DNA of 64,000 bases. Source: Sphingomonas sp. GTDB taxonomy: Bacteria; Pseudomonadota; Alphaproteobacteria; Sphingomonadales; Sphingomonadaceae. The notes beneath the pieces are model-generated. The model saw only the letters and a list, made by a program, of their open reading frames with translations, did not search any database and was not told the DNA's origin. Numbering within the stretch: the stretch's first letter is position 1; every line of letters starts with the position of its first letter. The position numbers and the translations under genes were made by a program. The stretch spans positions 434,001 through 498,000 of the forward strand of contig JAFOMG010000017.1 in NCBI GenBank assembly GCA_017418975.1. The letters are read 5' to 3'. Positions 52,733-61,055 of this stretch are shown here, in pieces.

Positions 52733-52905
52733 CATATTGTCCGCCGTCATCCCCGCTTCTCCACCGTCATCCCCGCGCGGGCGGGGATCCAGGGTAGTTT
52801 GGGGCAATCGACGCGATCCCGCGCAGGGTCGCCGGAGACGGCAAGGCGAGCCTCCCGACCATTGCCCCCGGCCCTGGAACCCCGCCTGCGCGGGGATGGC
52901 GGAAA
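52733..52905. repeat. Dispersed inverted-repeat element, family 2, copy 2 (reverse orientation)
   Basis: The 274-bp gap between CFA-type and acyltransferase genes holds CATATTGTCCGCCGTCATCC at 52733-52752, two GTCATCCCCGC units, CGCGGGCGGGGATCCAGGG, and a mirrored CCCTGGAACCCCGCCTGCGC near the right end. Its reverse complement matches the core at 46345-46445, including GCTCGCCTTGCCGT and TACCCTGGATCCCCGCC. No gene is seen in this gap. Confidence 0.8.
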
Positions 52906-52941
52906 TAGCTTCGACGGCCCGTTCGAGTTCTCGACGCGGCG

Positions 52942-54096
52942 CTAGGCGCGGCGCTTCACGCGCTCGCCGTTGAACAGATAGCGCAATGCCGGGCTCAGCC
53001 GGATCAGCTTCCAGATTCCGTAGGAGCCGAGAAAGGCCGCCAGGCAGAGCAGGATGAACCTGGGCCAGATCGGGATCGGGAGCAGGTCGATCCACGGCGT
53101 CGCCAGCACGATCAACGGCTCGTGGAACAGATAGATGACGAAGGAAGCCGAGACGAGCGCCTTCACCCAGCGGCGTTCGCCGTCGATGAAATAGGCGAGC
53201 GCGCCGAGCGAGGCCTGGGTGAGGCAGATCGCCGCGACGCCGGTGAGCACCGGACGCCAGACCAGCGGGATCGAGCGCGCGGCGAAGACCACCGCCACGC
53301 TCGCGGCGAGCCCGGCGAGGAACAAGGGCCAGGAGAAGCGGGCGAAACGCCGGTCGAGCGCCGGAATGCGCTGGAGTATCGCGCCCAGGACGAACCAGGG
53401 CAGATAATCGAGCGCATAGCGTGCCGAGAAGAAGTTGATCGCGAAATTGTCCAGGTAGCGATAGCGCTCGAGCTGCAGCGCCCCCAGGGCGCACAGGCCG
53501 AGGACGATGCCGGTGGCGAGCATGATCGGCACGAACCAGCGGACGAGCCCCGGTCGCGGCCCCTCGATCCCGGCATGGGCGAGCCCGGGGAACAGCCAGA
53601 CCAGGCCGGCAAGCCCGGCGGTGTAGTAAAGCAGCACCTGCACGAACCAGAGATGCTCGAACGGATTGCGCTCCGCCCAGGTCATGATCTCCCACCAGCG
53701 CGTCAGGGGCTGCGGATGGCCGGTCTCGAGCAAAAGCAGGAAGTGCATCGCCGGCACCAGCAGCAGGGTGCCCGCCAGAAAGGGCGGGACGAGCCGGTGG
53801 AGGCGCGACGGCAGATAGCTCGCCACCGGACGGCGCTGGAGCAGCATCGCCGCGAAATAGCCGGCGATCATGTAGAATCCCGGCATGCGGAACAGGTGGA
53901 GATAATCGGCGAGCTGGACGAAGTCGCGCGACCGATCGTGCATGTTGGCGATCCACGGCCCCGGGCGGACGGTGAGCGCGGCGTGATAGGGAATGCCGAA
54001 CAGCAGGAACACCGCCCGCAGCGCATCGAGGTCATGCCGCCGGGCGCGCTCCTCGGGTGCGCGGAACATGCTGGAGGCGCCGGTGCCGGGAGTCAT
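52942..54096 (-). CDS. Acyltransferase-3 family membrane protein
   Basis: 384 residues with about ten membrane helices. The N-terminus RRHDLDALRAVFLLFGIPYH carries the acyltransferase-3 start with Asp/Arg and the catalytic-type His; YFAAMLLQRRP, then LWFVQVLLYYTAG. Members transfer acyl (often acetyl or succinyl) groups to sugars or glucans at the membrane, such as OpgC-like glucan modification. The acceptor is unknown. Start taken at 54096; an in-frame ATG at 54069 is possible. The 138 bases on its 5' side show no clear signal. Confidence 0.88.
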   Translation of the reverse strand: MTPGTGASSMFRAPEERARRHDLDALRAVFLLFGIPYHAALTVRPGPWIANMHDRSRDFVQLADYLHLFRMPGFYMIAGYFAAMLLQRRPVASYLPSRLHRLVPPFLAGTLLLVPAMHFLLLLETGHPQPLTRWWEIMTWAERNPFEHLWFVQVLLYYTAGLAGLVWLFPGLAHAGIEGPRPGLVRWFVPIMLATGIVLGLCALGALQLERYRYLDNFAINFFSARYALDYLPWFVLGAILQRIPALDRRFARFSWPLFLAGLAASVAVVFAARSIPLVWRPVLTGVAAICLTQASLGALAYFIDGERRWVKALVSASFVIYLFHEPLIVLATPWIDLLPIPIWPRFILLCLAAFLGSYGIWKLIRLSPALRYLFNGERVKRRA

Positions 54097-54234
54097 TGCC
54101 GCCGGAAGCGCCCGAACGGCGCAAATGCATGCGGGATGCGGCCGGCGCTGGCACGGGTCAACATGAACGGTGCGATAGGGCCGCCCGCGCTCAATGCAAG
54201 CCGATAGCGATAACAGCCCGGGTTTATGCGGTTC

Positions 54235-55269
54235 TCAGAGCTTGTGCGGTTCCTTGTCGACCATCCAGGTCTGGCCCTTGGAAACCAGCTTCTGAAGGTC
54301 GGCGGTCTTGCCCTCGCTCGCGGCCTTGTTCTGCGCGACGACCGCGCTTTCGAAGGTCGGCGCGGGATCGTCGTAGAGCACGCCCAGCGCCATCGGGAAC
54401 GGCCCGAAGGGCATCTCGACCAGCATGTGCGCGATGGCGCGGTTGGTGACGTTGTGGACGATCACCTCCGGCCCCTGCCAGTCGCCATCGGCCACGTCGA
54501 CCACCTTGAGCGTGAGCCGCTCCCGGTCGAGCGCGATGCCCTTGGCACCGCCGGCGAACAGCATCGGCTGGCCATGCTCGACCCAGAGCTGGCCCAGCGC
54601 CGCATTGGGCTTGGCGGTGAAGGGCTCGAAGACCTCGTCGTTATAGACGATGCAGTTCTGGAAGATCTCGACGAACGCCGCGCCGCGATGGGCGTGGGCG
54701 GCCTTGAGGACGCTCGGCAGGTTCTTGTGCACGTCGATCCCGCGCGCGACGAAGCGGGCCCCCGCCCCCAGCGCGAAGGCACAGGGCTTGGCGGGGTGGT
54801 CGACCGAGCCGAAGGGCGTGGAAGGCGAACGCGTGCCCTCGCGGCTCGTCGGCGAATACTGGCCCTTGGTGAGGCCGTAGATCTCGTTGTTGAACAGCAG
54901 GAACTGGCAATCCAGGTTGCGCCGGAGCAGGTGCATCGTGTGGTTGCCGCCGATCGACAGCGCGTCGCCGTCACCGGTGATGATCCAGACGTCGAGCTCC
55001 GGATTGGCGAGCTTCACTCCCGTCGCCACCGCCGGCGCGCGGCCATGGATGGTGTGGAAGCCATAGGTCTCCATGTAGTAGGGGAAGCGCGACGAGCAGC
55101 CGATGCCGCTGACGAACACGGTGTTCTCCGGCGCGACGCCCAGTTCGGGCATGGTGCGCTGCACGGCCTTGAGGATCGCATAGTCGCCGCAGCCGGGGCA
55201 CCAGCGGACCTCCTGGTCAGTCTCCCAGTCCTTCGGGGTGCTCGGGCGGATGGTGGTGATCTCGTTCAT
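54235..55269 (-). CDS. 2-oxoacid:ferredoxin oxidoreductase, beta subunit
   Basis: 344 residues. Thiamine diphosphate-binding chain: VRWCPGCGDYAILKAV with cluster-type cysteines, SGIGCSSRFPYY, the TPP motif ITGDGDALSIGGNHTMHLLR and NNEIYGLTKGQYSPTS. Pairs with the fused gamma-alpha subunit upstream. Such KorAB-type enzymes convert 2-oxoglutarate (or a related 2-oxoacid) and CoA to the acyl-CoA and CO2 with ferredoxin. Its ATG overlaps the stop of the preceding zinc-ribbon gene (ATGA), so translation is coupled. It ends the operon. Confidence 0.95.
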   Translation of the reverse strand: MNEITTIRPSTPKDWETDQEVRWCPGCGDYAILKAVQRTMPELGVAPENTVFVSGIGCSSRFPYYMETYGFHTIHGRAPAVATGVKLANPELDVWIITGDGDALSIGGNHTMHLLRRNLDCQFLLFNNEIYGLTKGQYSPTSREGTRSPSTPFGSVDHPAKPCAFALGAGARFVARGIDVHKNLPSVLKAAHAHRGAAFVEIFQNCIVYNDEVFEPFTAKPNAALGQLWVEHGQPMLFAGGAKGIALDRERLTLKVVDVADGDWQGPEVIVHNVTNRAIAHMLVEMPFGPFPMALGVLYDDPAPTFESAVVAQNKAASEGKTADLQKLVSKGQTWMVDKEPHKL

Positions 55270-55448
55270 TCGACAGTCTTCCCACTAAGCCGCCAATGCT
55301 CTTTCGCCTCGAGCAGCGACATCACGTTCTTTCGGAAGCCCTGTTCGGGCACATAGGCAGCGTCGGGATCCGCGACCCAGCCACAGGCCGGACAGGCAGC
55401 GATGCCGTCGGCTTCCGGCGTCTCCATGTCGCAAACCGGACAAATCAC
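55266..55448 (-). CDS. 60-residue zinc-ribbon protein inside the oxidoreductase operon
   Basis: MICPVCDMETPEADGIAACPACG holds two CxxC knuckles (Cys3/Cys6 and Cys19/Cys22), the pattern of a four-cysteine zinc ribbon, followed by a short helical tail (KNVMSLLEAKEHWRLSGKTVE). The GTG start overlaps the alpha-subunit stop (GTGA) and its own stop overlaps the beta-subunit ATG (ATGA), so all three chains are translated from one message in lockstep. It is too short to be a redox enzyme on its own; a small accessory or assembly factor is likely. No family name recognised. Confidence 0.8.
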   Translation of the reverse strand: MICPVCDMETPEADGIAACPACGWVADPDAAYVPEQGFRKNVMSLLEAKEHWRLSGKTVE

Positions 55449-57388
55449 GGATTCACCGCCTCCGGGCTGGGAAGCTGGCGGTCGTCGGGCGGCAGTTCCT
55501 GGTCGAAGTCCGCGCCGATATGCTGGGCGATGGCGGCTTCGATCTCGGCGATGCGGAAGGGCTGGCCCGAGACCTTGGTGAGCGACCGGGCATCGACGAG
55601 ATACTGGTCGCGCAGCAGCGTCTTCAGCTGGCCGGTGTTCATTTCAGGTACGAGAATATGCTCATAACTACTTAGCAAATCACCGAGATTCTTGGGTAGC
55701 GGCCAGATGTGGCGGATATGGACATGGCTGACGTCATGTCCCCTGGCCCGCGCCCGGCGCACCGCCTGGGCGATCGGGCCATAGGTGGAGCCCCAGCCGA
55801 CCACGACGAGCTTCCCTCCGGCCCGCCCCTGCTCGATCGCCTGATCGGGCACCTGGATGCCCATCACCTTGTCGCGGCGGATGTTGGTCATCGCCTGGTG
55901 GTTGGCGGGGGAATAGTCGATATTGCCGCTGCCCTGCGCCTTCTCGATGCCGCCGATGCGGTGGAGCAGGCCCGGCGTGCCCGGCTTCACCCAGGGGCGC
56001 TTGAGCTTCTCGTCGCGGCCATAGGGCTCGAATTTCTCGCCTTCGGGCGGGATCTCCGTATGGAAGGTCACCGGGAACGGCGCGTACGCCGACATGTCCG
56101 GCACTTTCCAGGGCTCGGCGGCATTCTGGAGATAGCCGTCGGTGAGCAGCATCACCGGGGTCATATATTGCGTGGCGATGCGCACCGCCTCGATCGCGAC
56201 GTCGAAACAATCGGCGGCCGAGCGCGCGGCGATCACCGGCACCGGCGCATCGCCATTTCTGCCGTAAACTGCTTGATATAGATCCGATTGCTCGGTTTTC
56301 GTGGGAAGCCCGGTCGAGGGGCCGCCGCGCTGGGCGTTGACGATCACCAGCGGCAGCTCGGTCATGATCGCCAGGCCGATCGCCTCGGTCTTCAGCGCGA
56401 TGCCGGGGCCCGAGGAACAGGTGACGCCAAGGCTGCCGGCATAGGCGCTGCCGAGCGCCGAGGCGACCGCGGCGATCTCGTCCTCCGCCTGGAAGGTGGT
56501 GACGTCATATTCCTTGTAGCGCGACAGCGTGTGCAGGATCGCGCTGGCCGGGGTGATCGGATAGCCGCCGAAGAACATCGGCAGGCTGGCCAGCTGCGCG
56601 CCGGCGACCAGGCCGAGCGAGATCGACTCGGCGCCGGTGACCGTGCGGTACAGCCCCGGCTCGGCGGGGGCGGCGGCGACCTGGCGCTGGGTGATGCCCA
56701 TCGCGCCCAGCTCGGCCGTCTCGCCATAGGCATGGCCGGCGTTGAGGGCGGCGATGTTCGCCTCGGCCAGCTCGTGCGCCTTGGCGAACTTGGCCTTGAG
56801 CCAGTCGACCAGCGGCTGGCGGTCGCGGTCGAACATCCAGAGCGCCAGGCCCAGCGTCCACATGTTCTTGCAGCGCAGCGCCTCCTTGTTGCCAAGGCCG
56901 AAGGGCTTCACCGCGTCGAGCGTGAGCTGCGAGATGTTGAGCTTGAGCAGCTGCCATTTGGCGAGGCTGCCGTCCTCGAGCGGATTGGCGGCGTATTTCG
57001 CCTTGTCGAGGTTGCGCTGGCCGAACTCGCCTTCGTCGGCGATGATCAGCCCGCCGGGCTTGAGCGCATCGACATTGGTCTTGAGCGCCGCCGGGTTCAT
57101 CGCGACGAGCACGTCGGGCTGGTCGCCCGCGGTGTCGATCCGGGCCGAGCCGAAATTGATCTGGAAGGCGGAGACGCCGAACAGCGTGCCCTGGGGCGCG
57201 CGGATCTCGGCGGGGAAATCCGGGAAGGTGGCGAGGTCGTTGCCGGCCAGCGCGGTGGACAGCGTGAATTGCCCGCCCGTGAGCTGCATGCCGTCGCCGG
57301 AATCGCCGGCGAAGCGAACCACGATCGCTTCGGGTGCGGGATGCGCCGACGCCTCTTCGGGCGTGAGCGTGTGCGCGGCAGTCGCCAT
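55445..57388 (-). CDS. 2-oxoacid:ferredoxin oxidoreductase, fused gamma-alpha subunit
   Basis: 647 residues. The N-terminal gamma part has VRFAGDSGDGMQLTGGQFTL and the alpha part has GGYPITPASAILHTLSRYKE, ITCSSGPGI-type and RGGPSTGLPTKTEQSDLYQA sequences. Together with the beta subunit it forms a heterodimeric 2-oxoacid oxidoreductase. No ferredoxin-type cluster motif is in this chain, which is usual for the two-subunit KorAB form. Two short AT-rich, rare-codon patches lie at 55655-55695 and 56250-56300. A weak promoter candidate (TTGTAA, 16 bases, GATACC) is just before the ATG. Confidence 0.95.
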   Translation of the reverse strand: MATAAHTLTPEEASAHPAPEAIVVRFAGDSGDGMQLTGGQFTLSTALAGNDLATFPDFPAEIRAPQGTLFGVSAFQINFGSARIDTAGDQPDVLVAMNPAALKTNVDALKPGGLIIADEGEFGQRNLDKAKYAANPLEDGSLAKWQLLKLNISQLTLDAVKPFGLGNKEALRCKNMWTLGLALWMFDRDRQPLVDWLKAKFAKAHELAEANIAALNAGHAYGETAELGAMGITQRQVAAAPAEPGLYRTVTGAESISLGLVAGAQLASLPMFFGGYPITPASAILHTLSRYKEYDVTTFQAEDEIAAVASALGSAYAGSLGVTCSSGPGIALKTEAIGLAIMTELPLVIVNAQRGGPSTGLPTKTEQSDLYQAVYGRNGDAPVPVIAARSAADCFDVAIEAVRIATQYMTPVMLLTDGYLQNAAEPWKVPDMSAYAPFPVTFHTEIPPEGEKFEPYGRDEKLKRPWVKPGTPGLLHRIGGIEKAQGSGNIDYSPANHQAMTNIRRDKVMGIQVPDQAIEQGRAGGKLVVVGWGSTYGPIAQAVRRARARGHDVSHVHIRHIWPLPKNLGDLLSSYEHILVPEMNTGQLKTLLRDQYLVDARSLTKVSGQPFRIAEIEAAIAQHIGADFDQELPPDDRQLPSPEAVNP

Positions 57389-57466
57389 GGCCGGTATCCT
57401 GCGGTTCTCTATCGTTACAAGGATGTGTACGCCCCAATTTCCTCCAACCCAAAGTAGAAAATGCCC

Positions 57467-58375
57467 TCAGCCCTGCAAAGGCTCCTTTGCGGCCAGGCCG
57501 CCCAGGGCGAGGATGGAGGCGACATGGCGCCGCGAGACCTCGAGCGCGTCCTCGCCATAGCCGCCGCCCAGCGCGCTGGCGAAGGGGGTGCCGTGTGACG
57601 TCATGACGCCGGATATCCAGCGGTCGCGGGCGATCAATCCCCCATAGCTGAGCGACAGGCGGCCCAGCCGGTCGCCGGCGAGCGGGTCGACCCCGGCCTG
57701 GTAGAGGACGAGATCGGGGGCGAATCCCCGGAGCAGCGGCAGGAGCGTGCGCTCCAGCGTTTCGAGATATTCCGCGTCGCCCACTCCGTCGGGCAGCGGC
57801 ACGTCGAGCGTCGAGCGGGCCTTGCGGACGGGGAAGTTCTTCTCCGCATGGATCGAATAGGTGGCGATCTCGGGCCGGCCGGCGGTCAGCGCCGCGGTGC
57901 CGTCGCCCTGGTGCACGTCGCAGTCCACGATCAGAATGCGGTGGCCCTCCTCCACCAGCCGGGCCGCGGCGATGGCGAGGTCGTTGAACACGCAGAAGCC
58001 CGCGCCGGTATCGGCCAGCGCGTGATGGCTGCCGCCCGCGGTGTTGGCGGCGAAGCCATGTTCCAGTGCGAGCCGCGCCGCCAGATAGGTGCCGCCGGGC
58101 ACCGCCTGGGACCGGCGCGCGACTTCGGGCGTGACCGGGAAGCCGATGCGCCGCTCCTTCTCGGGCGGCACCGCGGCGCGCAGCACTTCGTCGACATAGT
58201 CGGGATCATGCACCGCCTCGAGCCAGGCGCGCGGCATCGGCTCGGGCTCGTGCCAGGCGAAGACGGGCCCTTCCTCGCGCAGCAGGTCGCGGACCAGGCC
58301 GTTCTTGTTCCACTGATACCGGCTGCGCGCCGGGGCGGGCGCGACATAGTCGGGATGATGGACGAGGTGGATCAC
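57467..58375 (-). CDS. Histone deacetylase-family protein (class II/acetylpolyamine amidohydrolase-like)
   Basis: 302 residues from a GTG at 58375 (reading VIHLVHHPDYVAP). Metal and catalytic residues of the arginase/deacetylase fold are in order: His117-His118 (GGSHHALADTGAGFCVFND), Asp151-Cys-Asp153-x-His155 (VDCDVHQGDGT), and the third Asp in YQAGVDPLAGDRLG. It removes acetyl groups from lysines or amines; in bacteria substrates include acetylated proteins or polyamines. It follows the JmjC-like gene by eight bases on the same strand. Longer open frame upstream is not family-like. Confidence 0.93.
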   Translation of the reverse strand: MIHLVHHPDYVAPAPARSRYQWNKNGLVRDLLREEGPVFAWHEPEPMPRAWLEAVHDPDYVDEVLRAAVPPEKERRIGFPVTPEVARRSQAVPGGTYLAARLALEHGFAANTAGGSHHALADTGAGFCVFNDLAIAAARLVEEGHRILIVDCDVHQGDGTAALTAGRPEIATYSIHAEKNFPVRKARSTLDVPLPDGVGDAEYLETLERTLLPLLRGFAPDLVLYQAGVDPLAGDRLGRLSLSYGGLIARDRWISGVMTSHGTPFASALGGGYGEDALEVSRRHVASILALGGLAAKEPLQG

Positions 58376-58383
58376 GCGCGCAC

Positions 58384-59436
58384 TCAGAGCGGACCATAGC
58401 TCCGATAGTCGGAGTAGAAGTCGTTGTCCCACACGAAGCTGGTGAACGACATCCCGATATGCGGCTCGAGCCCTTCGACATGATGCCACCAGCCGACCGG
58501 CAGGAATATCGCGTCGCCCGGCCCGATCTCGCATTCGAGGACCGCCGGCTTGCCGGGCGCGGCCGGCCCGGGCGGCAGGTCGTCCGTGCCCCAGGCGCTG
58601 AAGCAATGCCGCCAGTTGCGCATCAGCGGCGTATCGTGGCTGGCGACCATGCGGACGCGCTTGCGGCCGACCAGCTGGATCAGCAGGTTGTTGGTCAGGT
58701 CATGGTGCCAGGGCGTGATCGTGCCCCGCGGGCCGATCCAGATATGCCCCATGCCGCGCGGCGTGCCCTCGTACAGGATGCCGGGAATCTCCCCCGTCTC
58801 GGCGAAGAGCGGCGCGAACGCGGCGCGGTTGGCGTCGCTGTTGTTCGCGGTGACGTAGAAATCATTGCTGTCGCCCGGCGCGGCAAGGCGCGCGGCGATC
58901 TCAGAATAGGGCCGGAAAGCACCATGCGCGTCCGAATTGCCCTCATAATCCGAGTCCGCCTCGCGGTTCCACTGGACCCGCACCGGCCGATCTCCAAGGG
59001 CCGCGGCAACATGCGCCAGCGACCAGAGCCGCCGCGCCGGCCAATGATCGAACAGGCCGCGGATCAACGCCGGCCGGTGCGCGCGATAATGGTCGCGATA
59101 CAGGGCCTCGCCGTCGGGCCTGTCGAGCACCGGGATCGCCAGCGCGGCGGGATCGCGCGCGGCAAGGCGGGCGCCGTTCTGCAGCACCCATTCCCATTTG
59201 CCGAGCCGCTCGTGCAACCGCGTGCGCAGGCCCTGGGCCGCAAGCAGATAGGGGCTTTTCGCCGCCCGCGCGACCTCCGCCTGGATCAGGCCGAGGCCAA
59301 GACCGGCACTGCTGGCGAACTGGCGCGCGAGCGCCTCCGGATCGGCGCCGTCGAGCAGCTGCTCCGCGACCGCCTGGCGGAACGCGTCGTTGAGCGCCGT
59401 TCCGCCGCCGGAGCCGTTCTTCCGCTTGTTGGCCAT
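58384..59436 (-). CDS. Cupin-8/JmjC-type Fe(II) 2-oxoglutarate oxygenase
   Basis: 350 residues. The C-terminal cupin domain has HHD (His244, Asp246) in TPWHHDLTNNLLIQLVGRKR and the distal His in GDAIFLPVGWWHHVEG, a complete facial triad of JmjC-type hydroxylases. The N-terminal part (RPALIRGLFDHWPA) is the FIH-like region. Such proteins hydroxylate protein or small-molecule side chains in the cytosol. It shares an operon with a deacetylase. GGGAGAGG lies before the ATG. Confidence 0.92.
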   Translation of the reverse strand: MANKRKNGSGGGTALNDAFRQAVAEQLLDGADPEALARQFASSAGLGLGLIQAEVARAAKSPYLLAAQGLRTRLHERLGKWEWVLQNGARLAARDPAALAIPVLDRPDGEALYRDHYRAHRPALIRGLFDHWPARRLWSLAHVAAALGDRPVRVQWNREADSDYEGNSDAHGAFRPYSEIAARLAAPGDSNDFYVTANNSDANRAAFAPLFAETGEIPGILYEGTPRGMGHIWIGPRGTITPWHHDLTNNLLIQLVGRKRVRMVASHDTPLMRNWRHCFSAWGTDDLPPGPAAPGKPAVLECEIGPGDAIFLPVGWWHHVEGLEPHIGMSFTSFVWDNDFYSDYRSYGPL

Positions 59437-59499
59437 GCCGCCTCTCCCTTGCTGCTTGCCTGATGGCGCAAGCCGCGCGCGGGCGCTAGAGGGTGCGCC

Positions 59500-59979
59500 A
59501 TGACCGATATCGCCTCCCTCCCCTATCGCCCCTGCGCGGGCGTGATGCTCCTCAATCGCGCCGGCCAGGTGTTCGTCGGCCAGCGGCTCGATTCCGTGCT
59601 CGAGGCCTGGCAGATGCCGCAGGGCGGGATCGATCCCGGCGAGGCGCCGATCGAGGCCGCCTGGCGCGAACTATGGGAGGAGACCGGGGTGCGCCGCGAC
59701 CTGGCGGAGCTGATCGCCGAGGCGCCCGAGGAGCTCTATTACGACCTGCCCGAGGACCTGGTGGGCAAGGTGTGGAAGGGCAAGTGGCGCGGGCAGCGGC
59801 AGCGCTGGTTCCTGTTCCGCTTCCTGGGCGAGGATGCCGACGTCAACATCCAGACCGCCGAGCCCGAATTCCGGGCCTGGCGCTGGGCCGCCCCGCGGGA
59901 CCTTCCCGACATCATCGTGCCGTTCAAGCGCGTGCTCTATAGGGAACTGTTGACCGTCTTTGGACAACATCTCGTCTGA
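59500..59979 (+). CDS. rppH: RNA pyrophosphohydrolase (Nudix)
   Basis: 159 residues. Complete Nudix box G42-GIDPG-E48-APIEAAW-RE-LWEETGV to about 64. PYRPCAGVMLLN opens and ends the N-terminal strand; KVWKGKWRGQRQRWFLFRF and EFRAWRWA are typical of RppH (formerly NudH/YgdP or IalA). It strips pyrophosphate from the 5' end of triphosphorylated mRNA, starting decay by RNase E. Divergent from the JmjC-like gene. Confidence 0.96.
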   Translation: MTDIASLPYRPCAGVMLLNRAGQVFVGQRLDSVLEAWQMPQGGIDPGEAPIEAAWRELWEETGVRRDLAELIAEAPEELYYDLPEDLVGKVWKGKWRGQRQRWFLFRFLGEDADVNIQTAEPEFRAWRWAAPRDLPDIIVPFKRVLYRELLTVFGQHLV

Positions 59980-60023
59980 TCCTGCCCTAGTTTCGCTCCC
60001 ATAACGGCGATACGGACCCTCTC

Positions 60024-60935
60024 ATGCGCGCCCTGCTCCTTGCCCTGCCGCTGCTGCTCGCCAACGCATCGGACGATGATTCCGCGACGGTCGATCCCAC
60101 GGTGATCCCGGCGACGATCAGGGCCATGCTCGATGCGGCGATGGAATCGGGCAGCGAGAGCGACGTCGCCGTCATCGTCAAATACGCCCGCTCCGCCTCG
60201 CCCGCCACGGCCGACCAGGTGGTGAAGATCGCGACCGACTGGCGCAACGAGCGGACGAAGAAGGCCCAGGCCAAGATCCGCAGCGCCGATTTCTTCGCGC
60301 TGGTGAAGGGCCATGCCGAACTCGGCGGTTACGTCACCACCGGCAATACCGAGAATATCGGCGTCACCGCGGCGCTGGAGCTCAAGCGCGAGGCGCTGCA
60401 ATGGCGCCACAAGCTGCGGGTGCAGGCCGATTACCAGGAGAGCCTGGGCATCACCACGCGGGAACGCTATCTCGCCGCCTACGAGCCCAACTGGAAGTTC
60501 GACGACCGCGCCTATCTCTACGGTGCCGCGCAATATGAAAGCGATCGCTTCTCGGGCTTCACCGATCGCGTCTCGCTGTCGAGCGGCATCGGCTACAGCG
60601 CCGTCAAGTCGCCGGCGGTGAAGCTCGACCTCGAGGTCGGCCCCGCTTTCCGGTATACGCGTTTCATCAACGACACCGCCGAGAAGAATGCCGCGGCGCG
60701 CGGCAGCATCGATTTCGGCTGGAAGATCACCAAGGGCATCTCGGTGACGCAGGTCGCCTCGGCCTATGTGCAGGATTCGAACAGCACCGTATCGTCCAAA
60801 TCGGCGCTGCTCACCCGGCTGATCGGGCCGCTCTCGGCGCAGTTCAGCTATTCGCTCCAATATGAAAGCATGCCGCCGCTCGGGCGCAGGACGACCGACA
60901 CGACCAGCCGCGCGGCGCTCGTCGTCGATTTCTGA
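60024..60935 (+). CDS. DUF481 outer-membrane protein (YdiY-like)
   Basis: 303 residues. Signal peptide of about 16 residues, then a helical region up to 90 (VIPATIRAMLDAAMESGSES, DWRNERTKKAQAKI) and a DUF481 beta-barrel: GYVTTGNTENIGVTAALELK, HKLRVQADYQESLG, YEPNWKFDDRAYLYGAAQYE, and ends in a Phe (AALVVDF), as outer-membrane barrels do. Function of the family is unknown; many are salt- or stress-linked. It stands 45 bases after rppH but has its own start region. Confidence 0.85.
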   Translation: MRALLLALPLLLANASDDDSATVDPTVIPATIRAMLDAAMESGSESDVAVIVKYARSASPATADQVVKIATDWRNERTKKAQAKIRSADFFALVKGHAELGGYVTTGNTENIGVTAALELKREALQWRHKLRVQADYQESLGITTRERYLAAYEPNWKFDDRAYLYGAAQYESDRFSGFTDRVSLSSGIGYSAVKSPAVKLDLEVGPAFRYTRFINDTAEKNAAARGSIDFGWKITKGISVTQVASAYVQDSNSTVSSKSALLTRLIGPLSAQFSYSLQYESMPPLGRRTTDTTSRAALVVDF

Positions 60936-61055
60936 CGGCGGGGCCGTCCTTCCGGCAAAGACCCGGGCCCGGACTCCGAAGATCATGCCCGGATTGCATG
61001 ACATCCCAGCGCTCGGCGGGATGACGCAGGGGGTTTTACGCGCTAGGTGCCCAGG

